DNA of 64,000 nt, taken from Candidatus Nitrosomarinus catalina (GTDB taxonomy: Archaea > Thermoproteota > Nitrososphaeria > Nitrososphaerales > Nitrosopumilaceae). The translations under genes and the position numbers were made by a program. Under the pieces are notes generated by a model. It made no database searches and was not told the DNA's origin. It saw only the letters and a list, made by a program, of their open reading frames with translations. Every line of letters begins with the position of its first letter. The stretch's first letter is position 1. The stretch is taken from the NCBI RefSeq assembly GCF_002156965.1, contig NZ_CP021324.1:880681-944680 (forward strand), in the 5' to 3' direction. This document shows, piece by piece, positions 26,451-34,931 of this stretch.

Positions 26451-26515
26451 AGATGCTTCAATACTCATAATCGTCATCACAAATCAGACGGCTTTTCCGA
26501 TAATCATCAGCATCT
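26451..26515 (-). ncRNA. C/D box guide sRNA candidate
   Basis: A 65-nt element read on the minus strand. A perfect 7-bp terminal stem is formed by AGATGCT (26515-26509) and AGCATCT (26457-26451). Inside are box C UGAUGA (26509-26504), D-prime CUGA (26487-26484), C-prime GUGAUGA (26480-26474) and D, here UUGA (26461-26458). A T-rich stretch follows. The guide before D is complementary to CUCAUAA, the anticodon loop of elongator tRNA-Met; the D+5 rule selects C34. The guide before D-prime would pair with ACGGCUUUUCCGAU (target not identified). It lies between the aIF5A and dph6 genes. Confidence 0.75.
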
Positions 26516-26613
26516 ATGAAAATTTAACAATCATAGAATTTTAGTGCTGTGATTAAAAAATCAATTAACAATTTTTAACTAAATAATTTTAAAAATGTTG
26601 TAAAATTTCCACT

Positions 26614-27027
26614 CTAACTATTTTTGATAGCCATAATTTTGGTGTGTTCCATAACAACCCAATATTCGACATTTTGTCCATTTTCTAATTTACCTTCAAC
26701 GGATTCATCAACCATACCAACATCTATAGTTTCAAAAGATTCATTGTCCATAACTTGTACAGTATCGCCATTAATGGAGATAATTTGTCCAACTTTTTTG
26801 TTGATCATTGGAACGTGGATTTGCATACTGACAGGTCCAACATGAGGTCTGTTTTTACCATCAAAGATACCTTGACCAACTATTCTAGCTTTTGCTGCAC
26901 CGTGTTTACCAGGTTTTGATGTATCATATTCAATAATTCTACAAGCTTCGCCACTAGGTTGATCTGTATGTGGAAGTAGAATGTATGATCCAATTTTTAA
27001 TGAACCTAAATCAGATGGTTTACTCAT
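26614..27027 (-). CDS. eif5A: Translation factor aIF5A
   Basis: A 137-residue protein of two beta domains. K41 in KPGKHGAAKARIVG is the hypusine (or deoxyhypusine) site. aIF5A relieves ribosome stalling on difficult sequences. No deoxyhypusine synthase gene is in the window. The 207 bp downstream before dph6 contain the C/D sRNA candidate. Confidence 0.95.
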   Translation of the reverse strand: MSKPSDLGSLKIGSYILLPHTDQPSGEACRIIEYDTSKPGKHGAAKARIVGQGIFDGKNRPHVGPVSMQIHVPMINKKVGQIISINGDTVQVMDNESFETIDVGMVDESVEGKLENGQNVEYWVVMEHTKIMAIKNS

Positions 27028-27058
27028 AAAAAACAGTTTTTGCTCGAATATTTAACTT

Positions 27059-27670
27059 CTACTTTAGTTGATCAAGTATAGAAAGACTCAACAGATTAGA
27101 TAAAGTAAAGCCTTTTCTAGTAACATCTCGTTGTGTTTGATCACAATATTTTTTGACGCTTTGATGACTTTTCTCACTTGCAACTTCAATTACAATCATA
27201 TTTTCAGAATAAGGGAAAGTAAATTTTGAAGGTACAGAACAGGTAGTAGTCATATTTCCAAGTCCAGCTACTTCAATTTTTTCTCGCTTTAACAATAAAC
27301 CTGCAATTTCAACTAAATCATCCATATCTTCGCCATATTCTAAATAATATATTGAAATGAAATTGGTCTCACCTAAAACTTCTCTTTCAAAGAGATCGTC
27401 ATGAATATTGAAAACAAATGATGTTTTTTCTTGAATATGTTTGGACAATTCTTTTTCAACAATTGAACTATCCTTGAATTTAGCCAACAAATAATGATTT
27501 GCGGATGTTGAAAAATAGGGTTGGCTATCACTTGAAAAAGTACCAGTTACAAAAAATAATTTTTCAATATTTTTAGAATTTGACCAAGATTCTTTTAATT
27601 CAAGTGAATCTCGATTGTGTAAATAAGGTGCACATACATATCCAGAATAAGATAATTTTAATTCAGACAC
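27059..27670 (-). CDS. Hypothetical protein, 203 residues
   Basis: A soluble, mixed alpha/beta protein that I do not recognise. It starts GTG (VSELKLSYSGYVCAPYL) and has no Cys clusters, membrane segment or known motif. The N-terminal half is Ser/Tyr-rich; a block VEIAGLLLKREKIEVAGLG lies near 130. It is 31 bp upstream of the aIF5A gene on the same strand, so it may share a transcript. Confidence 0.7.
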   Translation of the reverse strand: MSELKLSYSGYVCAPYLHNRDSLELKESWSNSKNIEKLFFVTGTFSSDSQPYFSTSANHYLLAKFKDSSIVEKELSKHIQEKTSFVFNIHDDLFEREVLGETNFISIYYLEYGEDMDDLVEIAGLLLKREKIEVAGLGNMTTTCSVPSKFTFPYSENMIVIEVASEKSHQSVKKYCDQTQRDVTRKGFTLSNLLSLSILDQLK

Positions 27671-27731
27671 AATAATGTGAATTTTTAACAGTATTTATCA
27701 ATATATTCAAGTAAATAAAAAAGCACGATGG

Positions 27732-27742
27732 TTTTTTAATAA
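27732..27742 (+). promoter_or_regulatory. TATA box for tRNA-Tyr
   Basis: TTTTTTAATAA is centred about 26 bp before the first base of the mature tRNA-Tyr, the normal archaeal box A spacing. Confidence 0.45.
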
Positions 27743-27763
27743 CTCAATATACATAATTTTTGT

Positions 27764-27890
27764 CCCGTGGTAGCTCAGCCTGGTAGAGCTTCCGGCTGTA
27801 GTTGTTGGCTTAAGATGGCTGACCGAAAAACAGCATATCAGGCATACAGAAACCGGGTTGTCGCATGTTCAATTCATGCCCGCGGGACCA
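27764..27890 (+). tRNA. tRNA-Tyr (GUA) with 50-nt intron
   Basis: A complete cloverleaf: acceptor CCCGTGG/CCGCGGG with the archaeal Tyr C1-G72 pair, D arm GCTC/GAGC, anticodon stem TCCGG/CCGGG, T arm GCATG/CATGC, and an encoded CCA. The anticodon GTA is at 27798-27800. An intron of 50 nt (27802-27851) interrupts the canonical 37/38 site. CTGT (27796-27799) pairs with ACAG (27846-27849) as the 4-bp helix of the bulge-helix-bulge cut by the archaeal endonuclease. The exons are 38 and 39 nt. Confidence 0.95.
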
Positions 27891-27929
27891 CAAAATTTCA
27901 AAAAGTAGACCCATCAATTAAACAAATCA

Positions 27930-28970
27930 TTATGAAGAAGTAATAACTTTGGACATAACAAGATCACTGGAAATATTATTTTCTACAGCATATGAGATGG
28001 AAGATAAATTTCTAATTTCATAATCATATAATCTCACAACAGAAACCACAGTGGATAATTTGAACATATTTGCAAATTCTTTTAGTAATGAATCATACAA
28101 AAAGAGATCAAATTTTCTTTCAAATTCATTTATCATTACAATGTCATCGGCCTCAGAAGGAATAATTTCAGAAAATTTTGTTTTAGATAATTCCATAAAA
28201 CTACTTTTAAGATTTTCAGCGGAAATCATCTTAGATAATAATTCATCACTAGTACTGGAAGTATGAGAAACCAATAGATCGTTAATTGATTGTTCATCTA
28301 AATTCCAAAATTTTCCACGCACAATATTTGTGATGTTATACAAATCTAATTCAGTACCAAATAATTTTAATAAATTTAGATCAGCCTTACTTTTAATACT
28401 ATCAGCTAGATTTTGATATAGAATTTTGTCAAGATACGTATCAACTACACCAATTTCTCCTAAATCATTGTAAAGCATAATTGCTTTTTCAACATCATTT
28501 CCAAAATTGTATGATTTAAAATTACTAATTACTTCTTCAATATTTTTTGAAGTTAAAGCTTTGAGCGTCACATCTCTTCGTTGAATTAATTCCTCTGCCC
28601 TTAATCCGATAGTAGATTCTATTTGAGATTGAGTCTTTCCTAGAATTTTTCCTTTAAGAATATTTTTTAAATTTTTAAAAATAAATTTGTAATAATATGC
28701 CATAAGTAAATTTGAACCACCAACTGAACTCATCATCATATAATACAGCTCAGCTTGTTTTCCCCTAAAACTAATTTCAATGTTATTTGATGTGTATGGT
28801 TTTGGAATTTTTCGAATATAATCAGAATACGAAGTACTGTTTAATCGACTTGCAAATTCATCAAGATTTCTAGATTCTGCCAATGTTTGAAATGTTTTTT
28901 TAGAAAGTAGTTTACCCTTTAGACTATATGCCTTAACAGTAGCGTATGTCACTAAGGACCCTACAACCAA
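27930..28970 (-). CDS. atpC: A/V-type ATP synthase subunit C
   Basis: A 346-residue helical protein of the V/A-ATPase C (d) family, which links the rotor ring to the central stalk. YATVKAYSLKGKLLS at the N-terminus and the C-terminal VSVVRLYDYEIRNLSSISYAVE block support this. The start is TTG 28970; a GTG at 28952 giving TYATVKAYSLK is an equally good start. It is isolated here, with no other ATPase subunits in the window. Confidence 0.85.
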   Translation of the reverse strand: MVVGSLVTYATVKAYSLKGKLLSKKTFQTLAESRNLDEFASRLNSTSYSDYIRKIPKPYTSNNIEISFRGKQAELYYMMMSSVGGSNLLMAYYYKFIFKNLKNILKGKILGKTQSQIESTIGLRAEELIQRRDVTLKALTSKNIEEVISNFKSYNFGNDVEKAIMLYNDLGEIGVVDTYLDKILYQNLADSIKSKADLNLLKLFGTELDLYNITNIVRGKFWNLDEQSINDLLVSHTSSTSDELLSKMISAENLKSSFMELSKTKFSEIIPSEADDIVMINEFERKFDLFLYDSLLKEFANMFKLSTVVSVVRLYDYEIRNLSSISYAVENNISSDLVMSKVITSS

Positions 28971-29135
28971 TGATCACTAGTGTTAATTGCGAATTTAAGA
29001 ATACCTCACGATTATCGAACAAAAAGATGTAAAAATTTCAAAAGAAAATATAATTTATACACTAAATTAAAAATAATAAAAAAATAGACTGTTTAAGAAA
29101 ACATAGATGAAATCTTAATTTAAAAATTCAATTGT

Positions 29136-29327
29136 CTACTCTAATTTTTTGACTTTTTGTGCTGCTGGGCCTTTTTGGCCTTCTCCGATTTCAAACTCGA
29201 CTTTATCGCCTTCATTGATGAATCCATCAACGTCAGATTTGTGTACGAACATATCGTCGCCACCTTCTCTTTCGATAAAACCAAAGCCCTTAGTACGGTT
29301 AAACCATTTTACGGTACCTTGTTCCAT
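29136..29327 (-). CDS. cspA: Cold-shock domain protein
   Basis: A 63-residue single cold-shock domain, with RNP1 KGFGFI at 13-18 and RNP2 MFVH at 26-29, starting [10 protein letters not shown]. These OB-fold proteins bind single-stranded nucleic acid and act as RNA chaperones. CspA-like proteins are mainly bacterial; their presence in thaumarchaea suggests an old transfer. The 165 bp downstream to the ATPase gene hold only AT-rich sequence. Confidence 0.95.
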   Translation of the reverse strand: MEQGTVKWFNRTKGFGFIEREGGDDMFVHKSDVDGFINEGDKVEFEIGEGQKGPAAQKVKKLE

Positions 29328-29376
29328 AAATTCTGAAACAATGTAATCACTATATTAACTAAGGTATATTTTAATT

Positions 29377-29712
29377 CTAGAAATCTTTTGCAATATGACC
29401 ATTATCTTTTAGCCATTCTACTTGTGGCAAAGTAAATCTCCAGACAATGTCCCCACGTTCAGATTCATTGAAATCCCATGGAGCAATAATTACAATATCA
29501 TTATCTCTAATCCAAACTCTTCGTTTTAGTTTGCCTCTTATTCTACCCCTTCGGGTAACATTATCATCACATTTAATCATGACATTTTCTCCACCCATCA
29601 TTTTTAACACTCTACCAAACAATTCACCTTCTTCAGGAAGACGAATTTCTTTTAGTGCACTTTCATTTTTTACTTGACGCTTACCCACAAAAAGTCTAGA
29701 TCTAGTTACCAT
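29377..29712 (-). CDS. eif1A: Translation initiation factor aIF1A
   Basis: A 111-residue S1/OB-fold factor. RVLKMMGGENVMIKCDDNVTR and RGRIRGKLKRRVWIRDNDIV match eIF1A, which occupies the ribosomal A site during initiation. It is 49 bp upstream of the cold-shock gene on the same strand. Confidence 0.95.
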   Translation of the reverse strand: MVTRSRLFVGKRQVKNESALKEIRLPEEGELFGRVLKMMGGENVMIKCDDNVTRRGRIRGKLKRRVWIRDNDIVIIAPWDFNESERGDIVWRFTLPQVEWLKDNGHIAKDF

Positions 29713-29786
29713 ATAACTGATGAGGTCTTAACAAATCTATAAAAAAAATTAGAAGGAATTTTATCTATTTTAAAAATAAACAAGAC

Positions 29787-30356
29787 ATGGATTTTAGATG
29801 TGTTGAAGAATGCTCAGATTGTTGTGTTCAAAGAGAATATTATCCAACAAAACAATTTGGAAAAATAGGAGTGCTAATTCTACCAAATGAAAAAGAGAAA
29901 ATAGAAAAATTTGCAAAAGATAATAAAATTGAAATTAAGATTTTGCCAAGAATAGGAGTTTCAGAAAACCCAAACCAAATTCCTACAAAAATTTTGGCGT
30001 ATCAATTAATGGGTATCGAAGAAAATGGTAACACATGTCCTTTTTTAGATACTGAAAGTGGTAAAAAATCAACTCACGGAGGATATCCTTGTAAAATATA
30101 CAAAAGTAAACCACTAGCATGTAGTGCCTATCCATTAATTGAATCAAATCCAATAACACTGGATGAAAAGTGTAAATTTTGTAAAGAATGTGGAACTGCA
30201 AATCAAAACTTAGAGTTTGAGACAGAATCATTATTAAAAATTAAAGAAATCATGCAAACAAATGCAAATCACATTTGGAGATATGCAACTGGAATTGGGG
30301 AAAAAGAAGATAAAGAAATAATCAAGACAGGTTGGATTTTAGAAGAAGGAATTTAG
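29787..30356 (+). CDS. YkgJ-family Cys cluster protein
   Basis: A 189-residue protein. The N-terminus has the CX3CX2CC motif (C5, C9, C12, C13) and later cysteines lie in TCPFLD, PCKIYKSKPLACSAYP and KCKFCKECG. This is the pattern of the zinc/iron-chelating YkgJ (DUF109) family, whose biochemical role is unsettled. It is convergent with an alcohol dehydrogenase gene one base away. Confidence 0.85.
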   Translation: MDFRCVEECSDCCVQREYYPTKQFGKIGVLILPNEKEKIEKFAKDNKIEIKILPRIGVSENPNQIPTKILAYQLMGIEENGNTCPFLDTESGKKSTHGGYPCKIYKSKPLACSAYPLIESNPITLDEKCKFCKECGTANQNLEFETESLLKIKEIMQTNANHIWRYATGIGEKEDKEIIKTGWILEEGI

Positions 30357-30357
30357 A

Positions 30358-31407
30358 TTAAGGATTAATTACTGCACGTCCTAAAATTTTTCTATTCTTT
30401 AGATCATCTAAAGCACCAGTTGCTTCATCTAAAGTATAATGTTTAGATACAATTGGATTGATGACACCTTGTTTTGCAAGTTCAATTAATTCAACCATAT
30501 CTTTATAGTTTCCAGTATAAGCACCTTGGATTGTTATTGCCTTTAATGGCACAGATACTAAAGGTAAATCTACAGAACCACCAAACAAGCCAACTAAGAT
30601 AATATTTCCACGTTTTCTAACTACGGATAAATCAAGTTTTACAGTTGGAGGTGCATTGACAAAGTCAACTATACTATCAACACCTTTTTCATTACAAATA
30701 GACATTATTTTTTGTGATGCATCACTTTCTTTCGTATTAATTACATCAGTTGCACCCAATTCTTTTGCAGTTTTTAATTTCTCATCATCAATATCGGCAC
30801 AAATGATTTTACATTTTGCCATGTGGTGTGCTATCTGAACACCCATCAAACCCAGACCACCTGCACCAACAATTAAAATTGATTCAGGATTATTTACTAA
30901 AGCTTTTTTGATTGCAGTGTAAGCAGTTAATCCAGAGCATGCTAATGAAGATGCAGAATCAGGATCCACACTACCAATATTTGCTAAAAATTTGTAATCA
31001 GGAACAATAACTTTTTCAGCATATCCTCCATCTTGGAAAACACCTAATGATTTAGGAGTTTCACACAAATTTGTATCTCCTTTTTCACAAGTTGGACATT
31101 TTGCACATCCAATCCAAGGGTAAACTAAGACAGTATCACCAATTTTCACATCATTTACAGAGTCACCAATTTTTTCAACAATACCAACAACTTCATGACC
31201 AGGAGTAACAGGGAATTTTACACCTCTATCTGTAACTTTCATGAATCCATCACCTGTATCATATCCACCTTCCCAAAGATGAAGATCACTATGACAGACT
31301 CCTGTAGAGACAACTTTGAGCAATACTTCAGTTCCTGTAGGATCGGAAATTTCAACTTGATGTAGTTCAAGTGGTTTATCAGGTTCAATTATTCGTGCTG
31401 CTTTCAC
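30358..31407 (-). CDS. adh: Zinc-dependent alcohol dehydrogenase
   Basis: A 349-residue medium-chain dehydrogenase. Catalytic zinc ligands are C38 (GVCHSD) and H71 (GHE), and structural zinc ligands are C101, C104, C107 and C115. The nucleotide loop GAGGLGLMG is near 180. It oxidises alcohols or reduces aldehydes. In autotrophic thaumarchaea, members of this family are candidates for a semialdehyde reductase of the 3-hydroxypropionate/4-hydroxybutyrate cycle, but sequence alone cannot show this. Confidence 0.9.
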   Translation of the reverse strand: MKAARIIEPDKPLELHQVEISDPTGTEVLLKVVSTGVCHSDLHLWEGGYDTGDGFMKVTDRGVKFPVTPGHEVVGIVEKIGDSVNDVKIGDTVLVYPWIGCAKCPTCEKGDTNLCETPKSLGVFQDGGYAEKVIVPDYKFLANIGSVDPDSASSLACSGLTAYTAIKKALVNNPESILIVGAGGLGLMGVQIAHHMAKCKIICADIDDEKLKTAKELGATDVINTKESDASQKIMSICNEKGVDSIVDFVNAPPTVKLDLSVVRKRGNIILVGLFGGSVDLPLVSVPLKAITIQGAYTGNYKDMVELIELAKQGVINPIVSKHYTLDEATGALDDLKNRKILGRAVINP

Positions 31408-31501
31408 AAAAGAAATTTGTTATTTTGCAATATAAGAGTTGACTGGAAGTAAGAAAAAAGTAGAGTAATTAGATATTATGGAATAATAAAATAGTCAATC
31501 T

Positions 31502-32188
31502 GTGAGTGATCCACAAACACCAAACAGTATTTCTCAAGAACCAGTAAATATCCTATTCAGTCCCTCATCAGTAATTAAAAAAGATGTTTGGGAAATAGAT
31601 TTAATTCAGATTTTGAATTTATTAATTAAAATTCTTGAAAAAACTGGGAAAAAAGATCTCAAAGTTGCAGGAATGGCAGCACTATCATCATCATTAATTT
31701 ACAGAATGAAAGTAGAAAGTATTTTTGCATTACAAAGGGCAGCAATGGAGAAAAAACCAACTACACAGAGAACGGACGTAGATATTGAATTAATTGATAT
31801 TCCTTATAGACATGAATCAACATATCCAGTTTCATTAGATGACTTGTTAGGACTATTGCAAAACCTAATTGGAACAATTGCAAATCCACAATCACGAAGA
31901 AATAAAAAATTAGATATCGAACCAATTGAAGCACCTGATTTTCAAGAATACTTCATTTCATTAGAAAGCATTATTGGAAAATATGAAGAATTGATTATGA
32001 AAAAAATTGCAAGTAAGAAATTCGGATTACTACAAGAAATTATTGTAGATTTGGATCAAGTTGATTCTATAAGGTGTTTCTTTGCCGCATTATTTTTAGC
32101 AAGAGACCAAAAGGTAGATTTAGAGCAACAAAACGATGATATCAAAATCATACTCATGGACAATCAACCAGAAGTAGAAAATGTCTAA
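31502..32188 (+). CDS. scpA: Segregation and condensation protein A
   Basis: A 228-residue ScpA-type kleisin, bridging SMC heads. The N-terminal region VWEIDLIQILNLLIKILEKTGKKDLKVAGMAALSSS and the C-terminal winged helix support this. The start is GTG 31502. scpB follows after 27 bp, so the two non-SMC condensin subunits are together; smc itself is not in the window. Confidence 0.85.
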   Translation: MSDPQTPNSISQEPVNILFSPSSVIKKDVWEIDLIQILNLLIKILEKTGKKDLKVAGMAALSSSLIYRMKVESIFALQRAAMEKKPTTQRTDVDIELIDIPYRHESTYPVSLDDLLGLLQNLIGTIANPQSRRNKKLDIEPIEAPDFQEYFISLESIIGKYEELIMKKIASKKFGLLQEIIVDLDQVDSIRCFFAALFLARDQKVDLEQQNDDIKIILMDNQPEVENV

Positions 32189-32215
32189 CAGAAATCAAAA
32201 GGATGATAAATCAAG

Positions 32216-32794
32216 ATGGTAAGAGTTGAAGACATAACTGAAGCAACTGCAAGAATTGAGGCAGCCCTATATTCAGCTGGAAGACCACTTAGAATAGAAG
32301 ACATCGTCAGAGCATCAGGCACAGAATCAAGAACAAAAACTTTAGATTTACTTGAAACCATTATGAAAAAAACAAAAACAGCATTCAAAGCATTAGAAAT
32401 TGTTATTTTACCAGATGGAACATATGTAATGCAATTAAAACCAGAATACAGTTCCACAGTTAAAAGATATGCATCAAAACCAGTTTTACCAAATGCAACA
32501 TTGAAGACATTATCATACATCGCATACATGCAACCAATTGCATCAAAACAACTTGTAGAAACAAGAGGTTCAGGTGTTTATGCACACCTTAAAGAACTAA
32601 GACAATTAGATTACATTACTCATCAAAATGTAGGTAGATTGAAAATTTATACAACTACTGAAAAATTCCAAAAATATTTTGGAATTAAAGGGGATGTTGA
32701 AGATCTTAAATCAAGATTATTTTCAAAAGTAAGAAAAACTGCAAGTAAAGGTCAAACAAACAGCTCACCACAAATCACAGCAGAAAGTAAATAG
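32216..32794 (+). CDS. scpB: Segregation and condensation protein B
   Basis: A 192-residue protein with two winged-helix domains: ATARIEAALYSAGRPLRIEDI at the N-terminus and LKTLSYIAYMQPIASKQLVETRG in the second. ScpB dimers bind ScpA in the SMC complex. The C-terminal 30 residues are Lys/Ser-rich and probably disordered. The Gly-X-Gly loop in ETRGSGVYAHLKEL is typical. Confidence 0.88.
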   Translation: MVRVEDITEATARIEAALYSAGRPLRIEDIVRASGTESRTKTLDLLETIMKKTKTAFKALEIVILPDGTYVMQLKPEYSSTVKRYASKPVLPNATLKTLSYIAYMQPIASKQLVETRGSGVYAHLKELRQLDYITHQNVGRLKIYTTTEKFQKYFGIKGDVEDLKSRLFSKVRKTASKGQTNSSPQITAESK

Positions 32795-32860
32795 AAAAAT
32801 TTTGATTTAAGGCTAATTTATGGCGTTTTGTATAAATTAGAGTAATTCAACTAATTTTTT

Positions 32861-33244
32861 GTGAGAAAATCAGTAGAGAATTTAGCAACCAGTAAAATTA
32901 CTGGAGGACGAAGAAGTCCACTCAGAATTAGAAGAAAGTATGAAACTGATAGATATCCAAATGAAGCAGTTAACGGAGCTCAAGTAACAGTAACTAGACG
33001 AGTTCGCGGAAGTAACAACAAAGTTGCACTAAAATCAATTGATTTTGTTAATTTAGCAACAGGTGACTCCAAAGTAATTAAATCAAAAATTATCAAAGTT
33101 TTAGATAATGCTACAAACAATGATTATAGAAGAAGAGGAATAATTAGCAAGGGTGCAATTCTTGAAACAAAAGAAGGTAAATGCAAAGTTGTTTCCAAAC
33201 CAGGACAAACTGGAATAGCAAACGCAATTTTACTTAAGGAATAA
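32861..33244 (+). CDS. rps8e: 30S ribosomal protein S8e
   Basis: A 127-residue protein: SKITGGRRSPLRIRRKYETDRYPNEA at the N-terminus and the GAILETKEGKCKV block match archaeal S8e. The start is GTG 32861. srp19 begins one base after its stop, so the two are cotranscribed. Confidence 0.94.
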   Translation: MRKSVENLATSKITGGRRSPLRIRRKYETDRYPNEAVNGAQVTVTRRVRGSNNKVALKSIDFVNLATGDSKVIKSKIIKVLDNATNNDYRRRGIISKGAILETKEGKCKVVSKPGQTGIANAILLKE

Positions 33245-33245
33245 A

Positions 33246-33545
33246 ATGAAGGATTACGAGCACGTCGTAATCTGGTTGGATTATTTTAATAAAAATTTAA
33301 AAAAATCAAAAGGTAGAAGATTAGGATTAGAAAAATGTATTTTTGATCCTTCTCTAAAAGAACTAATCGATGCTACAAAATCAGCTGGTTATGAAATTGC
33401 AGAATCAGAAGAGAAGGTAAGATTTCCAAGAAGACCGTTTGTAAGGTCAGGGTATGTTGTGTTGCCAAAAGGATCCTCTAAGACAATAATTCTTAACAAA
33501 ATTTCAGAAAAACTTGTTTCAAAAAGAGCCAAGCAAACAAAATAA
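33246..33545 (+). CDS. srp19: Signal recognition particle 19 kDa protein
   Basis: A 99-residue SRP19. It starts MKDYEHVVIWLDYFNKNLKKSKGRR and carries the RNA-binding FPRRPFVRSGYVVLPKG. It binds 7S RNA and helps SRP54 to load. SRP54 is encoded at 24.4-25.7 kb; the 7S RNA gene was not seen. Confidence 0.94.
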   Translation: MKDYEHVVIWLDYFNKNLKKSKGRRLGLEKCIFDPSLKELIDATKSAGYEIAESEEKVRFPRRPFVRSGYVVLPKGSSKTIILNKISEKLVSKRAKQTK

Positions 33546-33623
33546 AATCAATTCTAGCTGTTAGCTAAAGTAAAGTTGACAGAAGTCTATGATAGTGTCA
33601 GCATATCTACTATTGTTAATTGC

Positions 33624-33630
33624 AGGAGGT
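33624..33630 (+). promoter_or_regulatory. Strong Shine-Dalgarno of gar1
   Basis: AGGAGGT lies 10 bases before the ATG at 33641. It decides the start: the upstream TTG at 33620 would put this sequence inside the coding region. The 80 bp before it, after srp19, show no other clear signal. Confidence 0.7.
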
Positions 33631-33640
33631 AGGCGAAATA

Positions 33641-33889
33641 ATGCACCTAGCCGGTAGTGGCAGGGTAATCGTTCAACTTTCAAAAGAATTAGTTGAAGGA
33701 CAGATACTCTGTGACAACAAAGGAACTAGAGTTGCAAAAGTAATGGAATTAATTGGTCCAATAAAAAGGCCGTTTGCATCAGCAACGCCCTTAACAAATA
33801 GTATAAACAAATTTGTTGGAAAACAAGTTTTCATTTTTGACCAAACTACTGCAAGTAAACCAAAAAAATTTAGGAGAAAAAGAAGATGA
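33641..33889 (+). CDS. gar1: H/ACA RNP protein Gar1
   Basis: 82 residues from ATG 33641. The small beta barrel includes GRVIVQLSKELVEGQILCDNKGTRVAKVMELIGPI and FVGKQVFIFD, ending in a basic KPKKFRRKRR tail. Gar1 is part of the box H/ACA pseudouridylation complex with Cbf5, Nop10 and L7Ae. It overlaps tfb by 4 bp (ATGA); gar1-tfb adjacency is common in archaea. Confidence 0.9.
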   Translation: MHLAGSGRVIVQLSKELVEGQILCDNKGTRVAKVMELIGPIKRPFASATPLTNSINKFVGKQVFIFDQTTASKPKKFRRKRR

Positions 33890-34842
33890 ACATATTACAA
33901 ACCGAAAACTGTCCAGAATGCAAATCATCATTGATTGATGATATGCAAAATGGCGAAATAATCTGTTCTGGTTGTGGAGTAGTTGTCGATGACCAGATTA
34001 CAGATAGTGGTCCAGAAACAATAAGTTCGAATCTCGAAGACAAAATGAAGCTTGCAAGAGCAACAGGACAAACAACCTATTCTCAACACGATTTGGGAAT
34101 AACAACTGAGATTTCAATTAGTGCAAAAGACTTCAGTGGAAAAAGGATTAATCACGAAGTTGCAAACCAAATGAATCATCTCAGAAAATGGCAACAAAGA
34201 GTAAGAGTATCAACACCAAAAGAAAGACGACTCGCAAGTGTTTTAGCAAAAATGGGCGAAACATGTGAATCACTTAATCTTTCAAAAAATGTGTTGGAAA
34301 CAACTTCAATGATCTATAGAAATTTAGACGGACACATGGATGTCAAAGGAAAATCAGTTGTATGCATTACAGCAGCAACAATCTACATGGCATGCAAACA
34401 ATGCGATGTGGTAAGATCATTAGAAGAAATTTGCCGAGAAATTGTTCCAGCAAAAGATGTTAAATCAAAAACAAAACTTGCAGCAAGATATTACAGAACC
34501 ATGGTAATGGAAATGGGTGCAATTAAAGCTCCAGTACTTACTATGGACAAATACATCTCAAAGATAGCAAACATGACACAAACAGAGGTTAGAGTAGAAA
34601 GACTAGCCTTAGAAATTGCAGAAAAGACAAAAGACAACAGTATTTCAGATGGAAAATCTCCAAATGGAATTGCTGCAGCATATCTTTATGTCTCATCAGT
34701 ACTACTTGGACAAAATGTACTACAAAGAGACGTTTCAAGTATTGCAGGAGTAACAGAAGTCACTATCAGAAATAGATGTAAAGAGATTCTAACAAATCAT
34801 AAACTCAAAATTACTTTGAGACCTTCTCTGGCCAAATATTAA
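33886..34842 (+). CDS. tfb: Transcription initiation factor IIB (TFB)
   Basis: A 318-residue TFB. The N-terminal zinc ribbon (C9, C12, C27, C30), B-reader and linker region, and two cyclin folds from about residue 115 are all present. A predicted recognition helix SIAGVTEVTIRNRCKEI near the C-terminus contacts the BRE. TFB recruits RNA polymerase to TBP-bound TATA boxes. Other paralogues are likely in the genome but not here. Confidence 0.96.
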   Translation: MNILQTENCPECKSSLIDDMQNGEIICSGCGVVVDDQITDSGPETISSNLEDKMKLARATGQTTYSQHDLGITTEISISAKDFSGKRINHEVANQMNHLRKWQQRVRVSTPKERRLASVLAKMGETCESLNLSKNVLETTSMIYRNLDGHMDVKGKSVVCITAATIYMACKQCDVVRSLEEICREIVPAKDVKSKTKLAARYYRTMVMEMGAIKAPVLTMDKYISKIANMTQTEVRVERLALEIAEKTKDNSISDGKSPNGIAAAYLYVSSVLLGQNVLQRDVSSIAGVTEVTIRNRCKEILTNHKLKITLRPSLAKY

Positions 34843-34844
34843 CA

Positions 34845-34854
34845 CCCCCCCCCC
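34845..34854 (+). repeat. C10 homopolymer after tfb
   Basis: Ten consecutive cytosines followed by TTTT, directly after the tfb stop codon. This is striking in an AT-rich genome. It may form part of a transcription terminator (C tract then T tract) or be prone to slippage or sequencing length error. It is outside any coding frame. Confidence 0.6.
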
Positions 34855-34900
34855 TTTTCATTTTATTAAAAAGCCGTTAGGATTAGCTAAATTTCGTCGG

Positions 34901-34909
34901 TATTATATA
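34901..34909 (+). promoter_or_regulatory. TATA box for sufC
   Basis: TATTATATA is centred 27 bp before the sufC ATG, a strong archaeal promoter match that predicts a leaderless mRNA. Confidence 0.6.
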
Positions 34910-34931
34910 GAGAATCAAAATTATTTGGAAT

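Noticed and set aside
29713..29786. C/D sRNA suggested by CTGATGA near 29719
   Set aside because: No matching D box or terminal stem follows.
34843..34860. C10 tract as a frameshift within tfb
   Set aside because: TFB is complete and the tract lies after its stop codon.
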